Below, piece after piece: positions 7,443-18,179 of a stretch of 64,000 bases of DNA. Within the stretch, counting starts at the first letter, position 1. Each line of letters starts with the position of its first letter. This DNA comes from Dokdonella immobilis (GTDB lineage: Bacteria > Pseudomonadota > Gammaproteobacteria > Xanthomonadales > Rhodanobacteraceae), in contig NZ_FOVF01000022.1 in NCBI RefSeq assembly GCF_900115085.1, positions 1 to 64,000 of the forward strand, in the 5' to 3' direction. Under the pieces are notes generated by a model. It was not told the DNA's origin and did no database searches. It saw nothing but the letters and a program-made list of their open reading frames with translations. A program made the position numbers and the translations under genes.

Positions 7443-9506
7443 TCACGAGCGCACCGACGCCAGCGCCACGTAAGGCGTCTCGATTGCGGTCGGCGCGGCG
7501 ATCCGGCGCGCCTTGAGCGCCGCACGCAGGCCGAACAGCACGACGCAGACCACGATCGCCATGAACAGTGCGGCGAGGCCGGCATTGACGTGGTCGTTGA
7601 CGATAATGCGCTGCATCTCGGCCATATTCTTCGCTGGCGCGAGCACTTCGCCCCGGGCCAGCGCGTCGCTGTATTTCGCCGCGTGCGAGAGGAAGCCGAT
7701 GCGCAGGTTGTCGTCGAACACCTTCTGCCAGCCCGCGGTCAGGGTGCAGATGACGAGCCAGATCGTCGGCACCAGCGGCACCCAGACGTAGCGATCGCGC
7801 TTCATGCGGATCAGGATCACGCAGCAGACGGTCAGGGCGATCGCCGCGAGCATCTGGTTGGCGATTCCGAACAGCGGCCACAGCGTATTGATGCCGCCGA
7901 GCGGATCGACCACGCCCTGGTAGAGGAAATAGCCCCAGCAGCCGACGCAGAGCGCGGTCGCGATCGTGTTCGCGGTCCACGATTCGGTCTTTTTGAGGTG
8001 AGGCACGACGAGGCCGGCCAGTTCCTGGATCATGAAACGGCCCACGCGCGTCCCGGCATCGACCGTGGTCAGGATGAACAGCGCCTCGAACAGGATCGCG
8101 TAGTGGTACCAGAACGCCATCATGCCCTCGCCCGGAATGATGGCGTGGATGATCTGGGCCATTCCCACGGCCAGGGTCGGCGCGCCGCCGGTGCGTGACA
8201 GGATCGTCGTCTCGCCGATCTGGCTGGCGGTCTGGCTCAGCACATCCGGCGTAATCACGAAGCCGAGTTGGCTGATCGCCTGTGCGGCCGTATCAACCGA
8301 GGTCCCGAGCAGGGCGGTCGGCGCATTCATCGCGAAATAGACACCCGGATCGAGCACGCAGGCGGCGATCAGGGCCATGACTGCGACGAAAGCTTCCATC
8401 AGCATCGAGCCGTAACCGACCGCGCGCGCCTCGGCCTCGTTGGCGAGCAATTTCGGCGTCGTGCCCGAGGAGATCAGCGAATGCCAGCCCGACACGGCGC
8501 CGCAGGCGATCGTGATGAACAGGAACGGGAACAGGCTGCCACCGAAAACCGGCCCGCTGCCATCGATGAAGCGCGTCATTGCCGGCATGCGCATCTCGGG
8601 CGCGGCAATCAGGATGGCGATGGCGAGCAGGACGATCGTGCCGATCTTGAGGAAGGTCGACAGGTAGTCGCGCGGGGCGAGCAGGATCCAGACCGGCAGC
8701 ACCGAAGCGAAAAAACCGTAGCCGATCAGCATCCAGGCCAGTTCGCGGCCTTCGAAATGGAAGCGCCCGGCCCAGACCGGATCGTGCGCGACCACGCCGC
8801 CGAGCCAGATCGAGACGAGCAGCAGGACCAGGCCGATGATCGAGACCTCGAGCACGCGTCCGGGCCGCAGCCAGCGCAGATAGACGCCCATGAAAATGGC
8901 GATCGGCATCGTCATGGCGACCGTGAAAGTGCCCCATGGACTCGCCGCGAGGGCCTTGACCACGACCAGGGCGAGCACGGCGAGGATGATGAACATGATC
9001 ATCAGCACGCCGATCATGGCGACGATTCCGGCGGCCGGTCCGAGTTCGGACCGCGCCATGTCGCCGAGCGACTTGCCGTCGCGGCGGGTCGAGAAGAACA
9101 GCACCATGAAGTCCTGCACGGCCCCGGCGAAGATCACGCCGATGAGGATCCAGAGGGTTCCGGGCACGTAGCCCATCTGCGCGGCGAGCACCGGGCCGAC
9201 CAGCGGACCCGCACCGGCGATCGCCGCGAAGTGATGGCCGAAAACGACGCTCTTGTCGGTCGGCACGAAATCGAGGCCATCGTTCTTGCGCACGGCCGGC
9301 GTCGCCCGCGTCGCATCGAGTTGCAGCACGCGCTCGGCAATGAAGCGGCTGTAGAACCGATACGCGATCAACAGGATCGACACCGTCGCCGTGACCAGCC
9401 AGACCGCGTTGATCGTCTCGCCGCGATCGAGCGCGACGACCCCGAGGCTGAATGCTCCGAGCACTCCGAGAACGAGCCAGATGAACTTTCCTGCAAGCGA
9501 CTTCAT
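7443..9506 (-). CDS. cstA: Carbon starvation protein A (CstA-type transporter)
   Basis: The protein is a polytopic inner-membrane transporter of 687 aa (E. coli CstA is 701). Enterobacterial relatives import peptides or pyruvate on entry into starvation. Conserved landmarks include 'VPTDKSVVFGHHFAAIAGAGPLVGP' near residue 80, 'AGAVQDFMVLF', 'SGWHSLISSGTTPK' and 'VDAGTRVGRF'. The start is the ATG at 9506. It leads a two-gene operon with the YbdD-family gene and is divergent from the sigma-factor gene across 144 nt. Confidence 0.95.
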   Translation of the reverse strand: MKSLAGKFIWLVLGVLGAFSLGVVALDRGETINAVWLVTATVSILLIAYRFYSRFIAERVLQLDATRATPAVRKNDGLDFVPTDKSVVFGHHFAAIAGAGPLVGPVLAAQMGYVPGTLWILIGVIFAGAVQDFMVLFFSTRRDGKSLGDMARSELGPAAGIVAMIGVLMIMFIILAVLALVVVKALAASPWGTFTVAMTMPIAIFMGVYLRWLRPGRVLEVSIIGLVLLLVSIWLGGVVAHDPVWAGRFHFEGRELAWMLIGYGFFASVLPVWILLAPRDYLSTFLKIGTIVLLAIAILIAAPEMRMPAMTRFIDGSGPVFGGSLFPFLFITIACGAVSGWHSLISSGTTPKLLANEAEARAVGYGSMLMEAFVAVMALIAACVLDPGVYFAMNAPTALLGTSVDTAAQAISQLGFVITPDVLSQTASQIGETTILSRTGGAPTLAVGMAQIIHAIIPGEGMMAFWYHYAILFEALFILTTVDAGTRVGRFMIQELAGLVVPHLKKTESWTANTIATALCVGCWGYFLYQGVVDPLGGINTLWPLFGIANQMLAAIALTVCCVILIRMKRDRYVWVPLVPTIWLVICTLTAGWQKVFDDNLRIGFLSHAAKYSDALARGEVLAPAKNMAEMQRIIVNDHVNAGLAALFMAIVVCVVLFGLRAALKARRIAAPTAIETPYVALASVRS

Positions 9507-9650
9507 CGCGTATTCCCGGGGCAAGGGATATCGAGCCCGCAGGGTGTGCGTGGACCCTCGGACCGTCAAGCTGCGCCGCACTATGCGGCCTGGCGTGCGC
9601 CGCCTCGCCCGGCCTGCCTGGAGTAGACTGGGCGGGCGGAGGAACCGGCA

Positions 9651-10196
9651 ATGGATGACGAAGCGAAGCCGTCTGGTCCGGCATCGGCCCCCCTGCGGAC
9701 CGACGCCCTTTTCGCCCAGGTCTACGACCGCCTCAAGGCGATGGCAGGCCGGCGCCTGGCCCAGGGCGGCCGCGGCACCATGGACACGACCGCGCTGGTG
9801 CATGATCTGTACCTGCGCATCGGCAACAACCGCGAGCTGTCCTTCGCCCATCCAAACCAGTTCTTCACCTACGCGGCACGCGCGATGCGGCATCTGCTCG
9901 CCGATCGGGCGCGCGATCGCCTGCGCCTGCGCGCCGGCGGCGACTGGATGCGCACGACCCTCACCGGCAGCGACTACCGGCTTGCCATCGACAGCGCCGA
10001 AGAAGCGATGGCCGTGGAAGAGGCCCTGCAACGATTGTCCGAGCTCGACGCCCGGGCCGCCCAGGTCGTCGAACTGACCTGGTTCGGCGGGCTCAGCCAG
10101 GACCAGATCACCGAAACGCTCGGCGTGGCCCGCAGCACGGTCGCACGCGACTGGCGCTTCGCCCGGGCGTTCCTGAAGAGCGAGCTCGGCGGATGA
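9651..10196 (+). CDS. ECF-like RNA polymerase sigma factor (Sig-70_X6 type)
   Basis: The 181-aa protein fits the ECF-like sigma family often paired with Ser/Thr kinases in Xanthomonadales and Planctomycetes. Region 2 includes 'TALVHDLYLRIG' and 'FFTYAARAMRHLLADRARDR'; region 4 includes 'LDARAAQVVELTWFGGLSQDQ' followed by a helix-turn-helix (TLGVARSTVARDWRFAR). A GGAGGAA site sits just before the ATG. No anti-sigma gene is adjacent. The kinase gene begins 34 nt downstream on the same strand, so the two probably form one signalling operon. The target promoters are unknown. Confidence 0.92.
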   Translation: MDDEAKPSGPASAPLRTDALFAQVYDRLKAMAGRRLAQGGRGTMDTTALVHDLYLRIGNNRELSFAHPNQFFTYAARAMRHLLADRARDRLRLRAGGDWMRTTLTGSDYRLAIDSAEEAMAVEEALQRLSELDARAAQVVELTWFGGLSQDQITETLGVARSTVARDWRFARAFLKSELGG

Positions 10197-10230
10197 CACG
10201 CAGCAGCGGCAAACGGCGTTCCCTGCACGC

Positions 10231-13023
10231 ATGATGAGCCGGTCCTACCCGTCCCTGCGTGAAGTCTTCGAAGCCGCGATTGCGCTCGGGGCGTCCGATC
10301 GCGGGGATTTTCTCGACCGTCATTGCCCCGATCCCGTGCAACGGGCACGGGTGGAAGCGCTCATCGCGGCGGACGCGGACGCCGGGGAACCGCTGCTGCC
10401 CGATGCCCTCGACCGGCTGTCGGTGGCGATCGGTCCGGCACGCGCCGCCGAGTTGCTGCCGCCGGGCAGTCGGGTCGGACCATTCGAGCTTCTCGAAATT
10501 CTCGGCGAGGGCGGCTCGTCGACGGTGTTCCGCGCCGTCCGCAACATCGAAGGGGCCGTCCAGCATGTCGCCCTCAAGCTGATGCGGCGCGGCCTTTACA
10601 GCCCGGAAGCGCAACGGCTGTTCAGTCGCGAGCAGCGTGCGCTGATCCAGCTGCGGCATCCGAACATCGCGCGCATGATCGAGGGTGGCGTCCACGAATC
10701 CGGCCTGCCCTACATCGCCCTGGAGCTGGTCGAGGGCAGCACGATTACCGACTTCGCCCGCGCGCGGGGCCTGGAACTGGACGAACGCCTGCGCCTGTTC
10801 GGCGTGGTCTGTGCCGCTGTCGAGGCTGCGCACCGCGCCCTGATCGTGCATCGCGACCTGAAGCCTTCGAACGTTCTGGTCACGGAGGACGGCGAGGTCA
10901 AGCTGCTCGATTTCGGCATCGCCAAGCTGCTGGCCGAAGAGGATGAGTCGGCGCGCACGCAGATGCCCGCCTTCACCCCGGCATACGCCGCTCCGGAACA
11001 GCGCGACGATGGTCCGATCACCACGGCTACGGATGTCTACGCGCTGGGCGTCCTGCTCGGTGAACTGGTGACGGGGGAACTCGTCAACGATGGCAGCGAC
11101 CGCACGCCTTCGAGCCGGATCACCAACGAAAGTCCCGCGGGCGGGGCCGCTGCGACGCCGATCACCCGCCGCCAGGTCCGCGGCGACCTGGATGCCATCA
11201 TCCTCAAGGCGCTGGATGCCGACCCGGCACGTCGCTATGCCTCGGCCGGACGACTCGCCGACGACATCGAACGCCTGCTCGCCAGGCAGCCGGTCTCCGC
11301 ACAGATCCCCTCGCGCTGGTATCGCACGCGCAAGTTCATGCTGCGCCACAAGGGCGGCGTCGCCAGTACGGTGGCCTTTCTGCTGGCCATCCTGGCCGCA
11401 TTGGGCATGGCGCTGTGGCAGGCGCGGCTGGCCCGCGAACAGGCCGCCCTGGCCGAACGCGCGACCGTGCGCGCGAACACCACGCTCGATTTCATCGTCG
11501 ACTTGCTGGCGACCGCCAGCGCCGACCTGCCCAAGGCGGACAGGCCCACGCCCGAAGCCCTGGTGGCGCAAGCGGCGAAGAACGCACGCGAGGACTCCGA
11601 TCTCGATCCCCTCGTGCGCGCGCAGCTGTTTACCACCTTGGCCGAAGTCGCGCGCAGCAACGGCGACAACCGCCAGGCCGAACGGTTGATCAACGAAGCC
11701 ATCGTGCACCTGCACGAGCAGGGCAGCAGCGCGGCGTCGCCCGAATGGATCGCCGCGATGGTCAGCAAGGGCAATCTCCTGCACGACACCGACCGAACGG
11801 CCGAAGCCGACAGCCTGATGAAGGGTCTGCTGCCCGTGCTGGATGGCGTGGATACCGAGGGCGCGGTCTCGGCCTTGCTCCTGTACGCGGCAACGCGCGC
11901 CTATGCCGACGATGCGGACGGCGCCGTCGAAATCGGCCATCGCGCATTGAAGAAGGCACAACGGGTGTTCGGTGCCGACTCGATCGACAGCGTCTCCACC
12001 GCAGCGTTTCTCGGTCAGGTCTTCAGCAAGCTCAACCGCTACGCCGACAGCGAAGTCCTGCTCACCGAAGCCATCACGCGCTGGCGGCGGCTGGGCCTGC
12101 CTCGCAATGAAACCCTGGCCCGCAACCTCTATCACCTGGCCCGGTCCAAGTACCGGCTCGGCAAATTCAATGAAGTCGAGGCCTTGTACACGGAGGGCAA
12201 CGCGCTGATGCGCAGCGTCGGCGCCGCGCCCTACTTCCGTTTGTCGCAGGGCTTGCGCGGCTACGCCGAATTCCTCATCGACATGGAGCGGTTCGACCAG
12301 GCCAAGGCGGCACTCGACGAGTCACGGCAGATCGACATCGAGACCCGCGGCGCGCAGAGCGCGGATGCCGGACTGACCTTGCAGCTGCTGGCACGCTGGC
12401 ATCGGGAACGGCATGAACTCATAGCGGCGGAGCGCCTTTATCAGTCGACGCATGCGGTGTTCGCTGCGCATGTCGAACAGGTCGGACTGCAATGGGAGCT
12501 GGAACGCACCCGTCTGCACTGGTCGCAGACCTTGATCGAACTCGGACGCCACGACCAGGCCGCGGCCTTGTTGGACGAGGCGAAGGCAGGGCTGGCCAGG
12601 ATCAACTCGCCCGCCGACGTTGGCAACGCGGATGCGCACTGCATCGCCGGACAACTGGCCATTGCGCGGGGCCAGCCTGAACTTGCCCTCGGCGAGATCG
12701 ACAACGGCCTTGCCATCGTCCAGGCACTCGATATTCCGGACACGACCAGCGAAATCGATTGTCGTGTGCAACGAACGAATGCCCTCATTGCCCTCCGACG
12801 CAGCCGCGAGGCACGCGCGGAGGCGGACTTGGCGTTGACGCGACAGCAAGCGACCAATCCCGTCGCGAGCTTGAAACTCACCGCATTGCTGGCCTTGCGT
12901 GCCCGCGCCGAACAGGCCGACAACGATGCTGCCGCCGCCGCACGGTCCATCGCCCAGGCGCGCGCCCTCGCTGCGCCGACAATCCTGCTCGCGGAGCAGG
13001 ATCGCGCCGTGCTCGGGCTATAG
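10231..13023 (+). CDS. Membrane Ser/Thr protein kinase with TPR-like sensor region
   Basis: A Hanks-type kinase occupies about residues 85-350 of this 930-aa protein: glycine loop GEGGSSTVF, VALKLM lysine, catalytic HRDLKPSN, metal-binding LLDFGIAK, and AAPEQ. One membrane helix (about 375-395, STVAFLLAILAALGMALWQ) precedes a long helical region of about 500 residues with TPR-like repeats. The topology suggests a cytoplasmic kinase with a periplasmic protein-binding domain. The preceding sigma-factor gene suggests that it controls, or is controlled by, that factor. Its signal is unknown; the three exported proteins downstream could be functionally linked, but the spacing (149 nt) does not prove co-transcription. 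Confidence 0.93.
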   Translation: MMSRSYPSLREVFEAAIALGASDRGDFLDRHCPDPVQRARVEALIAADADAGEPLLPDALDRLSVAIGPARAAELLPPGSRVGPFELLEILGEGGSSTVFRAVRNIEGAVQHVALKLMRRGLYSPEAQRLFSREQRALIQLRHPNIARMIEGGVHESGLPYIALELVEGSTITDFARARGLELDERLRLFGVVCAAVEAAHRALIVHRDLKPSNVLVTEDGEVKLLDFGIAKLLAEEDESARTQMPAFTPAYAAPEQRDDGPITTATDVYALGVLLGELVTGELVNDGSDRTPSSRITNESPAGGAAATPITRRQVRGDLDAIILKALDADPARRYASAGRLADDIERLLARQPVSAQIPSRWYRTRKFMLRHKGGVASTVAFLLAILAALGMALWQARLAREQAALAERATVRANTTLDFIVDLLATASADLPKADRPTPEALVAQAAKNAREDSDLDPLVRAQLFTTLAEVARSNGDNRQAERLINEAIVHLHEQGSSAASPEWIAAMVSKGNLLHDTDRTAEADSLMKGLLPVLDGVDTEGAVSALLLYAATRAYADDADGAVEIGHRALKKAQRVFGADSIDSVSTAAFLGQVFSKLNRYADSEVLLTEAITRWRRLGLPRNETLARNLYHLARSKYRLGKFNEVEALYTEGNALMRSVGAAPYFRLSQGLRGYAEFLIDMERFDQAKAALDESRQIDIETRGAQSADAGLTLQLLARWHRERHELIAAERLYQSTHAVFAAHVEQVGLQWELERTRLHWSQTLIELGRHDQAAALLDEAKAGLARINSPADVGNADAHCIAGQLAIARGQPELALGEIDNGLAIVQALDIPDTTSEIDCRVQRTNALIALRRSREARAEADLALTRQQATNPVASLKLTALLALRARAEQADNDAAAAARSIAQARALAAPTILLAEQDRAVLGL

Positions 13024-13172
13024 GACGCCGCAAAGCGCATTGCGGCACCACGTGGACCCGTGGCGCAGCGTGCGGATCGCCGCCGGGTCATTCGCCGAAA
13101 TGACACAATGCCTCGTTGCACAGCGTTCCTCGAATGCACCGGAACACGCCGGGATTTCGAGAGAGACGCGTC

Positions 13173-15491
13173 ATGTCACGATCCAGCATCCGATCCTCTT
13201 TGGCAGCGATCATGCTTGCCTCGTTGGCGTGCCACCCTGCCGCTCGCGCAGCAACATTCACCGTGGGTTCCGATGCAGGATGCACGCATCAAACGCTCGA
13301 TGCGGCCATTGCCGCACTGCCGGCCAGCGGCCAGCACGAGGTGCGTATCGCGATCCCGTCGCTGAGCGCTCAGGCCGTGCACATCACCAGCCGGGACGTC
13401 ACGATCCGCGGCGGTTACAGCAGTTGCTCCGCAAGCGAAAGCATCGGCTTCACCACCTTGAGTGGTCAGGGAGGCGGCCAGGACAGCGTGATCACGATCC
13501 GTGGCAGCGGCAACGATGTGATTCTCGAACGCGTCAACCTGATCCGCGGCGATGAGGTGAACGACGGATATGGGGGTGGCCTGGATTTCAAGGGCACAGG
13601 ACTCATCACCCTGCGCGATATGGGCATCTCACAGAACTTTGCCGGATATGGTGGCGGCATCAGCTTCATTTCCGATGGTGGGCTGGCCGACCTTCGAATC
13701 GAGTCCGGCACCGTCATCCAGCTCAACACGGCCCAGTATTCCGGCGGTGGCATCCGCCTCGAAGGCAATGTCTACATGACCATGTTCGGCGCCGGTTCCA
13801 CCATTCTGGGCAATGAGGCACGCGGGCTGAACCCCAATACCAACCAGCCGCAATATGGCTACGGAGGGGGCATCCAGGTGCTCGCCCCGGCCATTGCCGA
13901 CATTGGGTCGCCGGGCATCGGCAACGGCACCATTGTCGCCAACACCGCACGCTACGGCGGCGGCATCGCACTCAATGTGGGGGACAGCGATGGCTACGTC
14001 CAGGTCAATGTGTTCAGCACCGATCGCGCGCAGCCGACCCGCCTCTACGGCAATCGTGCCACCAACACGGGCGGCGCGGTCTACGCCGATGCCCGCGCCG
14101 ACTTTGCAACCGGGAACGAGGCCCGCTTTTGTGCCTTCGACACACGCTTCGACGGCAATATTGCGCAGGAGGGCAGCGTCATCTACCTGGATACGGACAA
14201 CTTCCTGACCGACTACTTCGGGGCCAGGGCGCACCTCAACAACGACAACCTGTGCGACTCGCACCCATTGCGTGTCCGCTGTGGTCCGAATGACCAGTGC
14301 AACACGATCGAGGGCAACCGGGCCGAAGATGCGAATGGCCAGGCAACATCGGGTGCGGCCATCACGGTGCAAAACGACGCATTCCTGACACTCGGGCAGC
14401 TCATCATTCGCAACAACAACGGCGGCCATGTCATCCATGGATTCGATGATGCCTATACGTTCATGAACAGCTTGCTCGTTGTCGGAAACTCGACAACTTC
14501 AGACCTCGTCAGGATCCAGGATGACGGCGGGTCGACAGACTTGAGCGACAGCACCTTGGCGGGCAACTCAATTGGCAGTGGAAACGTGCTCTCGATCAAC
14601 GGATACCTGGACATCTCGCGCTCCATCATCTGGCAACCTGGCCTGACCACCCTTGCGCACAATTCCGAACCGTTGCTCGTGGAAAACATCATTGCCAGCG
14701 AAAGCGATAGCCTTGGGGGACTACCCGGTGCACGGGTTGCTTTTCCACGCTTTGTTGATCCCGATCACGGCGATTTCCAACTGCGTGCGGCATCACCTGC
14801 CATCGACTACGTTGATCCCGTGAACCAGAATCCATGGGATGTGATCGGCGTGCCGCGCAACCATCGGCTCGGCGTCGTGCCTCGTGAAGTGGGTCTAGTC
14901 CGCGACATCGGTGCCTACGAACGCACCAGCCTGTTGCCGCTCGTGCTCAATGGTGATTTCGATGCCGACAGCAATCTCTGGCCGGCAACGACTGCTGGCG
15001 TGTCGAGTTGGGACAGCACGCAAAACGCCAGCGGTCCATCCGGTTCCGGTTCGATCAAGGTGACCCAGGCCGGCACGCCCAACCAGCAGCGCGTCTATGG
15101 CCTGAACCAGTGCATCCACTTGCCGGGTCCCGGCATCTACGCCTTGAACGGCTGGGGCCGTGCCGGCAGCGGCGGTGTCGGCAACCGGGACTACCTCTAC
15201 CTGAACTGGGAATTGCGCCACGACGGCGGCGAAGGGTGCAGCTCGGGCCCGGCCGATGCGTCGGGTGACCACTTCCTCTCCAACTCGTCGAACTGGCAGC
15301 ATCCGGTCAATCCCAAGTTGATCGCGATATCGGACGCCGACTGGACCTCGAACAGTTCCCTGTCCATTACCCAGGTGGTCACCGAGTTCGGCATCACCAA
15401 TCCGCCGACGACGATCGGCTGGTTCGATGGAATCACCCTCGAGCTGGAAGTGGATGACACCATCTTCAAGGATGGATTCGAGGCGCTGTGA
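13173..15491 (+). CDS. Secreted beta-helix protein with IFxxGFE tail, paralogue 1
   Basis: This 772-aa exported protein starts at the ATG at 13173 behind GAGAGA. Its signal peptide ends near 'HPAARA'. The mature start TFTVGSDAGCTHQTLDAAI is the entry cap of a right-handed parallel beta-helix, followed by many short repeats of the GGGI/NxA type ('YGGGISF', 'YSGGGIRLEG', 'RYGGGIAL'). From about residue 590 a compact domain with paired cysteines (NQCIHLPGPGIYALNGWGRA, then GCSSG) resembles a carbohydrate-binding fold. The protein ends DDTIFKDGFEAL. Two paralogues follow directly. The function is unknown; surface display or adhesion is inferred. Confidence 0.85.
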   Translation: MSRSSIRSSLAAIMLASLACHPAARAATFTVGSDAGCTHQTLDAAIAALPASGQHEVRIAIPSLSAQAVHITSRDVTIRGGYSSCSASESIGFTTLSGQGGGQDSVITIRGSGNDVILERVNLIRGDEVNDGYGGGLDFKGTGLITLRDMGISQNFAGYGGGISFISDGGLADLRIESGTVIQLNTAQYSGGGIRLEGNVYMTMFGAGSTILGNEARGLNPNTNQPQYGYGGGIQVLAPAIADIGSPGIGNGTIVANTARYGGGIALNVGDSDGYVQVNVFSTDRAQPTRLYGNRATNTGGAVYADARADFATGNEARFCAFDTRFDGNIAQEGSVIYLDTDNFLTDYFGARAHLNNDNLCDSHPLRVRCGPNDQCNTIEGNRAEDANGQATSGAAITVQNDAFLTLGQLIIRNNNGGHVIHGFDDAYTFMNSLLVVGNSTTSDLVRIQDDGGSTDLSDSTLAGNSIGSGNVLSINGYLDISRSIIWQPGLTTLAHNSEPLLVENIIASESDSLGGLPGARVAFPRFVDPDHGDFQLRAASPAIDYVDPVNQNPWDVIGVPRNHRLGVVPREVGLVRDIGAYERTSLLPLVLNGDFDADSNLWPATTAGVSSWDSTQNASGPSGSGSIKVTQAGTPNQQRVYGLNQCIHLPGPGIYALNGWGRAGSGGVGNRDYLYLNWELRHDGGEGCSSGPADASGDHFLSNSSNWQHPVNPKLIAISDADWTSNSSLSITQVVTEFGITNPPTTIGWFDGITLELEVDDTIFKDGFEAL

Positions 15492-15705
15492 GCGCGCCCC
15501 AAGCGAAGCGAAGCAGGCCGAAACGACGCTCGCCGAGGCGCGAAACCTGGCGCCGAATCCTGAATTCCTCGCGCCCGAGGAGCGTACCGCGCTCGGCCTC
15601 CCGGCATCCGCCGCGGCGAATTAAATCGGCCCGGGCTGACACGTACGGGCCCAAATCGGCGTTGTTCGGAAGATCGCGGTCGTCGACCGCCTGCCGGGGA
15701 ACGCC

Positions 15706-18084
15706 ATGCTTCGTTCGCAGCGACTCGCCTCACGTATCCAACGGGATGCACGGATCCTCGCTGGGGCACTCATCGCGTGCCATGCCGACATTGGCCGAGC
15801 CGATACCTATTCGGTCGGCGCCGGAACAGGCTGCACGCACGCCAGCGTCTCGGCCGCGATCGTGGCCGCCGAGGGCCATCCCGGCGACGACACGATCCGG
15901 CTGACGCGAAGCCTTGGCTACTCCCAGCAGGCGCTCGTCGTCAGCACGGCCCAGAACCTGGAGATCACCGGCGGCTTCGCCAGTTGCACGCAGGCGAGCG
16001 GCGATGGAATCGCCACGACCCTCGATGGCGCTGGCGGTGCAAGCGAGCCCGTCCTGCGCCTGACCGCGAATGGAAACGCACGCTTGACCCTGCGCCACCT
16101 GACCATTCGCGGCGGCGACGAGGACGGCGAGGGCGAAGGCGGCGGAATCCTGTTTCGCGGCAGCGGGGCACTCGACATCGCCGACAGTACACTCACCGCG
16201 AACCTGGCCGGCTACGGCGGCGGCCTCTACGCCGAAGGAACCGGGCCCGATGCGAGCCTGGTCCTCGGCGCCAATGTCCTCGTTACGTCGAACATCGCCC
16301 GCTACAGCGGCGGCGGCGTCTACATCGAGAACATCGCCATGGTCATGACCGACGCTGAAAGCACGCTCGCGTTCAATCGGGCGCTCGGCAGCGACGGTCA
16401 GGGCGGCTTCGGCGGCGGGCTCATGATCCTGTGTGGAAGCCGCCCGGCCTGGGCCAGCATCGGCAGCGGCGGTCCCGGCGGCATCGGCGCGATCTATTCG
16501 AACGAGGCGGTCTACGGCGGTGGCGTTGCGATCGTCGTGGCGGATGGTTCCGACGAGGACGCCGCACTGTTCATGGCCTCGGCCGAATCCCAATTCCCGA
16601 CATCCATTCGCGGCAACTTCGCCTCGTCGGCCGGCGGCGGCATCTACGCACGCCCCGATCGGGACACCTTTGCCAACGGCGTTTCCGGCGCCACTGCCTA
16701 CCTCTGGAACGCGTCGATCGTCGACAACGCGGCACCGGACGGCGCTGCGGTCTATCTCGACCAGCAGGATGCATTCCTCGCCAGTCCGACTGCCGGCGGG
16801 TTCTGGTTCAACGTCGACACGCCACCGGGCACCGCGGTTCCGTGCAGCCCCGATGCCCCCTGCGGCGCGATCGTCGGCAATGACGCGAGCGACGGTACCC
16901 AACTGACGGGTGGCGCCACGATTCGCCTCCGCTCGGGAGCCCACCTGCATCTCAACGGCTACTGGAACGACGCCTACGGGCCGAGCACGCGCGGCATCGT
17001 CCTGCGCGGGAATCGAGGCGGGCGCCTCATCTATGCCAATGCGGACGCCATCGTCGATCTTTCCAACCTGCTCGTCGTCGACAATGTCGCGAGCGCGGAG
17101 CTGCTGCGCTTCGCCGGCGAGTCCTTCGCGCGCACCGCGATCGACGGCACGACGATCGCGAACAACGCGATCGGCGCCGGCCACGTCATCGCGAAGTCCA
17201 TGCCGACGACGCTGAGGAATTCGATCGTCTGGCAACCCGGCAAGACCACCCTGCAGGACAACGGCGGTCCGCTCGATGTTGAAACCGTGGTCGCGAGCGA
17301 AGTGGCCAGCCTGCACGCCGGTCCGGAAGCGGTCGTCGCCGAACCGCGCTTCATCGATCCGGCGCGAGGTGACCTCGGCCTGCGCGCGGCGTCACCGGCG
17401 GTCGATGCGGCCGTGGACCGAGACGCCAACGATGCAGACGCCTTGGCGCGACCGCGCGAGGTCGATCTGCCGATCGTCGAAAATTCACGCGGCTCGCGCG
17501 ACATCGGCGCACTCGAGCGGCAGTTGCTCGATCCACTCGTCCTCAACGGCGATCTCGACGCCGATGCCAATCTGTGGACGCAGAGCGTGCCGGGTCTCGG
17601 CAACTGGGACGGCAGCCAGAACGCTGCCGGCACCACCGGTTCCGGGTCGCTCAAGCTCGAGCAGGCCGGCACACCGAACCTGCAGCGGGTGTACGGAATG
17701 AGCCAGTGCATCCATCTGCCGGGTCCCGGCATCTACGCCTTGAACGGCTGGGGCCGTGCCGGCAGCGGCGGGGTCGGCAACCGCGACTACGTCTACCTGC
17801 ATTGGGAACTGCGCCGCTTCGGCGGCGAAGCATGCAACCAGGGGCCCGCCGACGCCACCGGTGACCACTTCCTCTCGAACTCGTCGAACTGGCAGCACCC
17901 GGCCAATCCCAGCCTGATCGCCATTCCGGCCGCCGACTGGACGTACACGAGCTCGATCGTCGTCACCCATGTCGTCAACGAATTTGGAACGACCTCGCCG
18001 TCGAACACGATCGGTTGGGCCGACGGCATCACGCTGACCGTGTCCGAAGACGACATGCTGTTCCGCACGGGCTTCGATCCGTGA
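15706..18084 (+). CDS. Secreted beta-helix protein with IFxxGFE-like tail, paralogue 2
   Basis: At 792 aa, this paralogue has the same plan: a signal-type N-terminus of moderate hydrophobicity (ILAGALIACHADIGRA), the cap TYSVGAGTGCTHASVSAAI, a beta-helix rich in 'YGGGLYA', 'YSGGGVYI' and 'YGGGVAIV', and the shared C-terminal domain from about residue 610. It ends DDMLFRTGFDP, so Asp replaces Glu in the tail. A 55-bp stretch (17717-17771) is identical to 15121-15175 of paralogue 1, more than the surrounding divergence would predict. A GGGGAA site precedes the ATG. Confidence 0.84.
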   Translation: MLRSQRLASRIQRDARILAGALIACHADIGRADTYSVGAGTGCTHASVSAAIVAAEGHPGDDTIRLTRSLGYSQQALVVSTAQNLEITGGFASCTQASGDGIATTLDGAGGASEPVLRLTANGNARLTLRHLTIRGGDEDGEGEGGGILFRGSGALDIADSTLTANLAGYGGGLYAEGTGPDASLVLGANVLVTSNIARYSGGGVYIENIAMVMTDAESTLAFNRALGSDGQGGFGGGLMILCGSRPAWASIGSGGPGGIGAIYSNEAVYGGGVAIVVADGSDEDAALFMASAESQFPTSIRGNFASSAGGGIYARPDRDTFANGVSGATAYLWNASIVDNAAPDGAAVYLDQQDAFLASPTAGGFWFNVDTPPGTAVPCSPDAPCGAIVGNDASDGTQLTGGATIRLRSGAHLHLNGYWNDAYGPSTRGIVLRGNRGGRLIYANADAIVDLSNLLVVDNVASAELLRFAGESFARTAIDGTTIANNAIGAGHVIAKSMPTTLRNSIVWQPGKTTLQDNGGPLDVETVVASEVASLHAGPEAVVAEPRFIDPARGDLGLRAASPAVDAAVDRDANDADALARPREVDLPIVENSRGSRDIGALERQLLDPLVLNGDLDADANLWTQSVPGLGNWDGSQNAAGTTGSGSLKLEQAGTPNLQRVYGMSQCIHLPGPGIYALNGWGRAGSGGVGNRDYVYLHWELRRFGGEACNQGPADATGDHFLSNSSNWQHPANPSLIAIPAADWTYTSSIVVTHVVNEFGTTSPSNTIGWADGITLTVSEDDMLFRTGFDP

Positions 18085-18179
18085 CCGTGTGCAGCGCGTG
18101 AGAACGAGGTGGCTGACACAACGACCCGCCATCCGGCGTTACCCCGCAACAGACGGGTCATCCAGCCAGGAGAATCGCG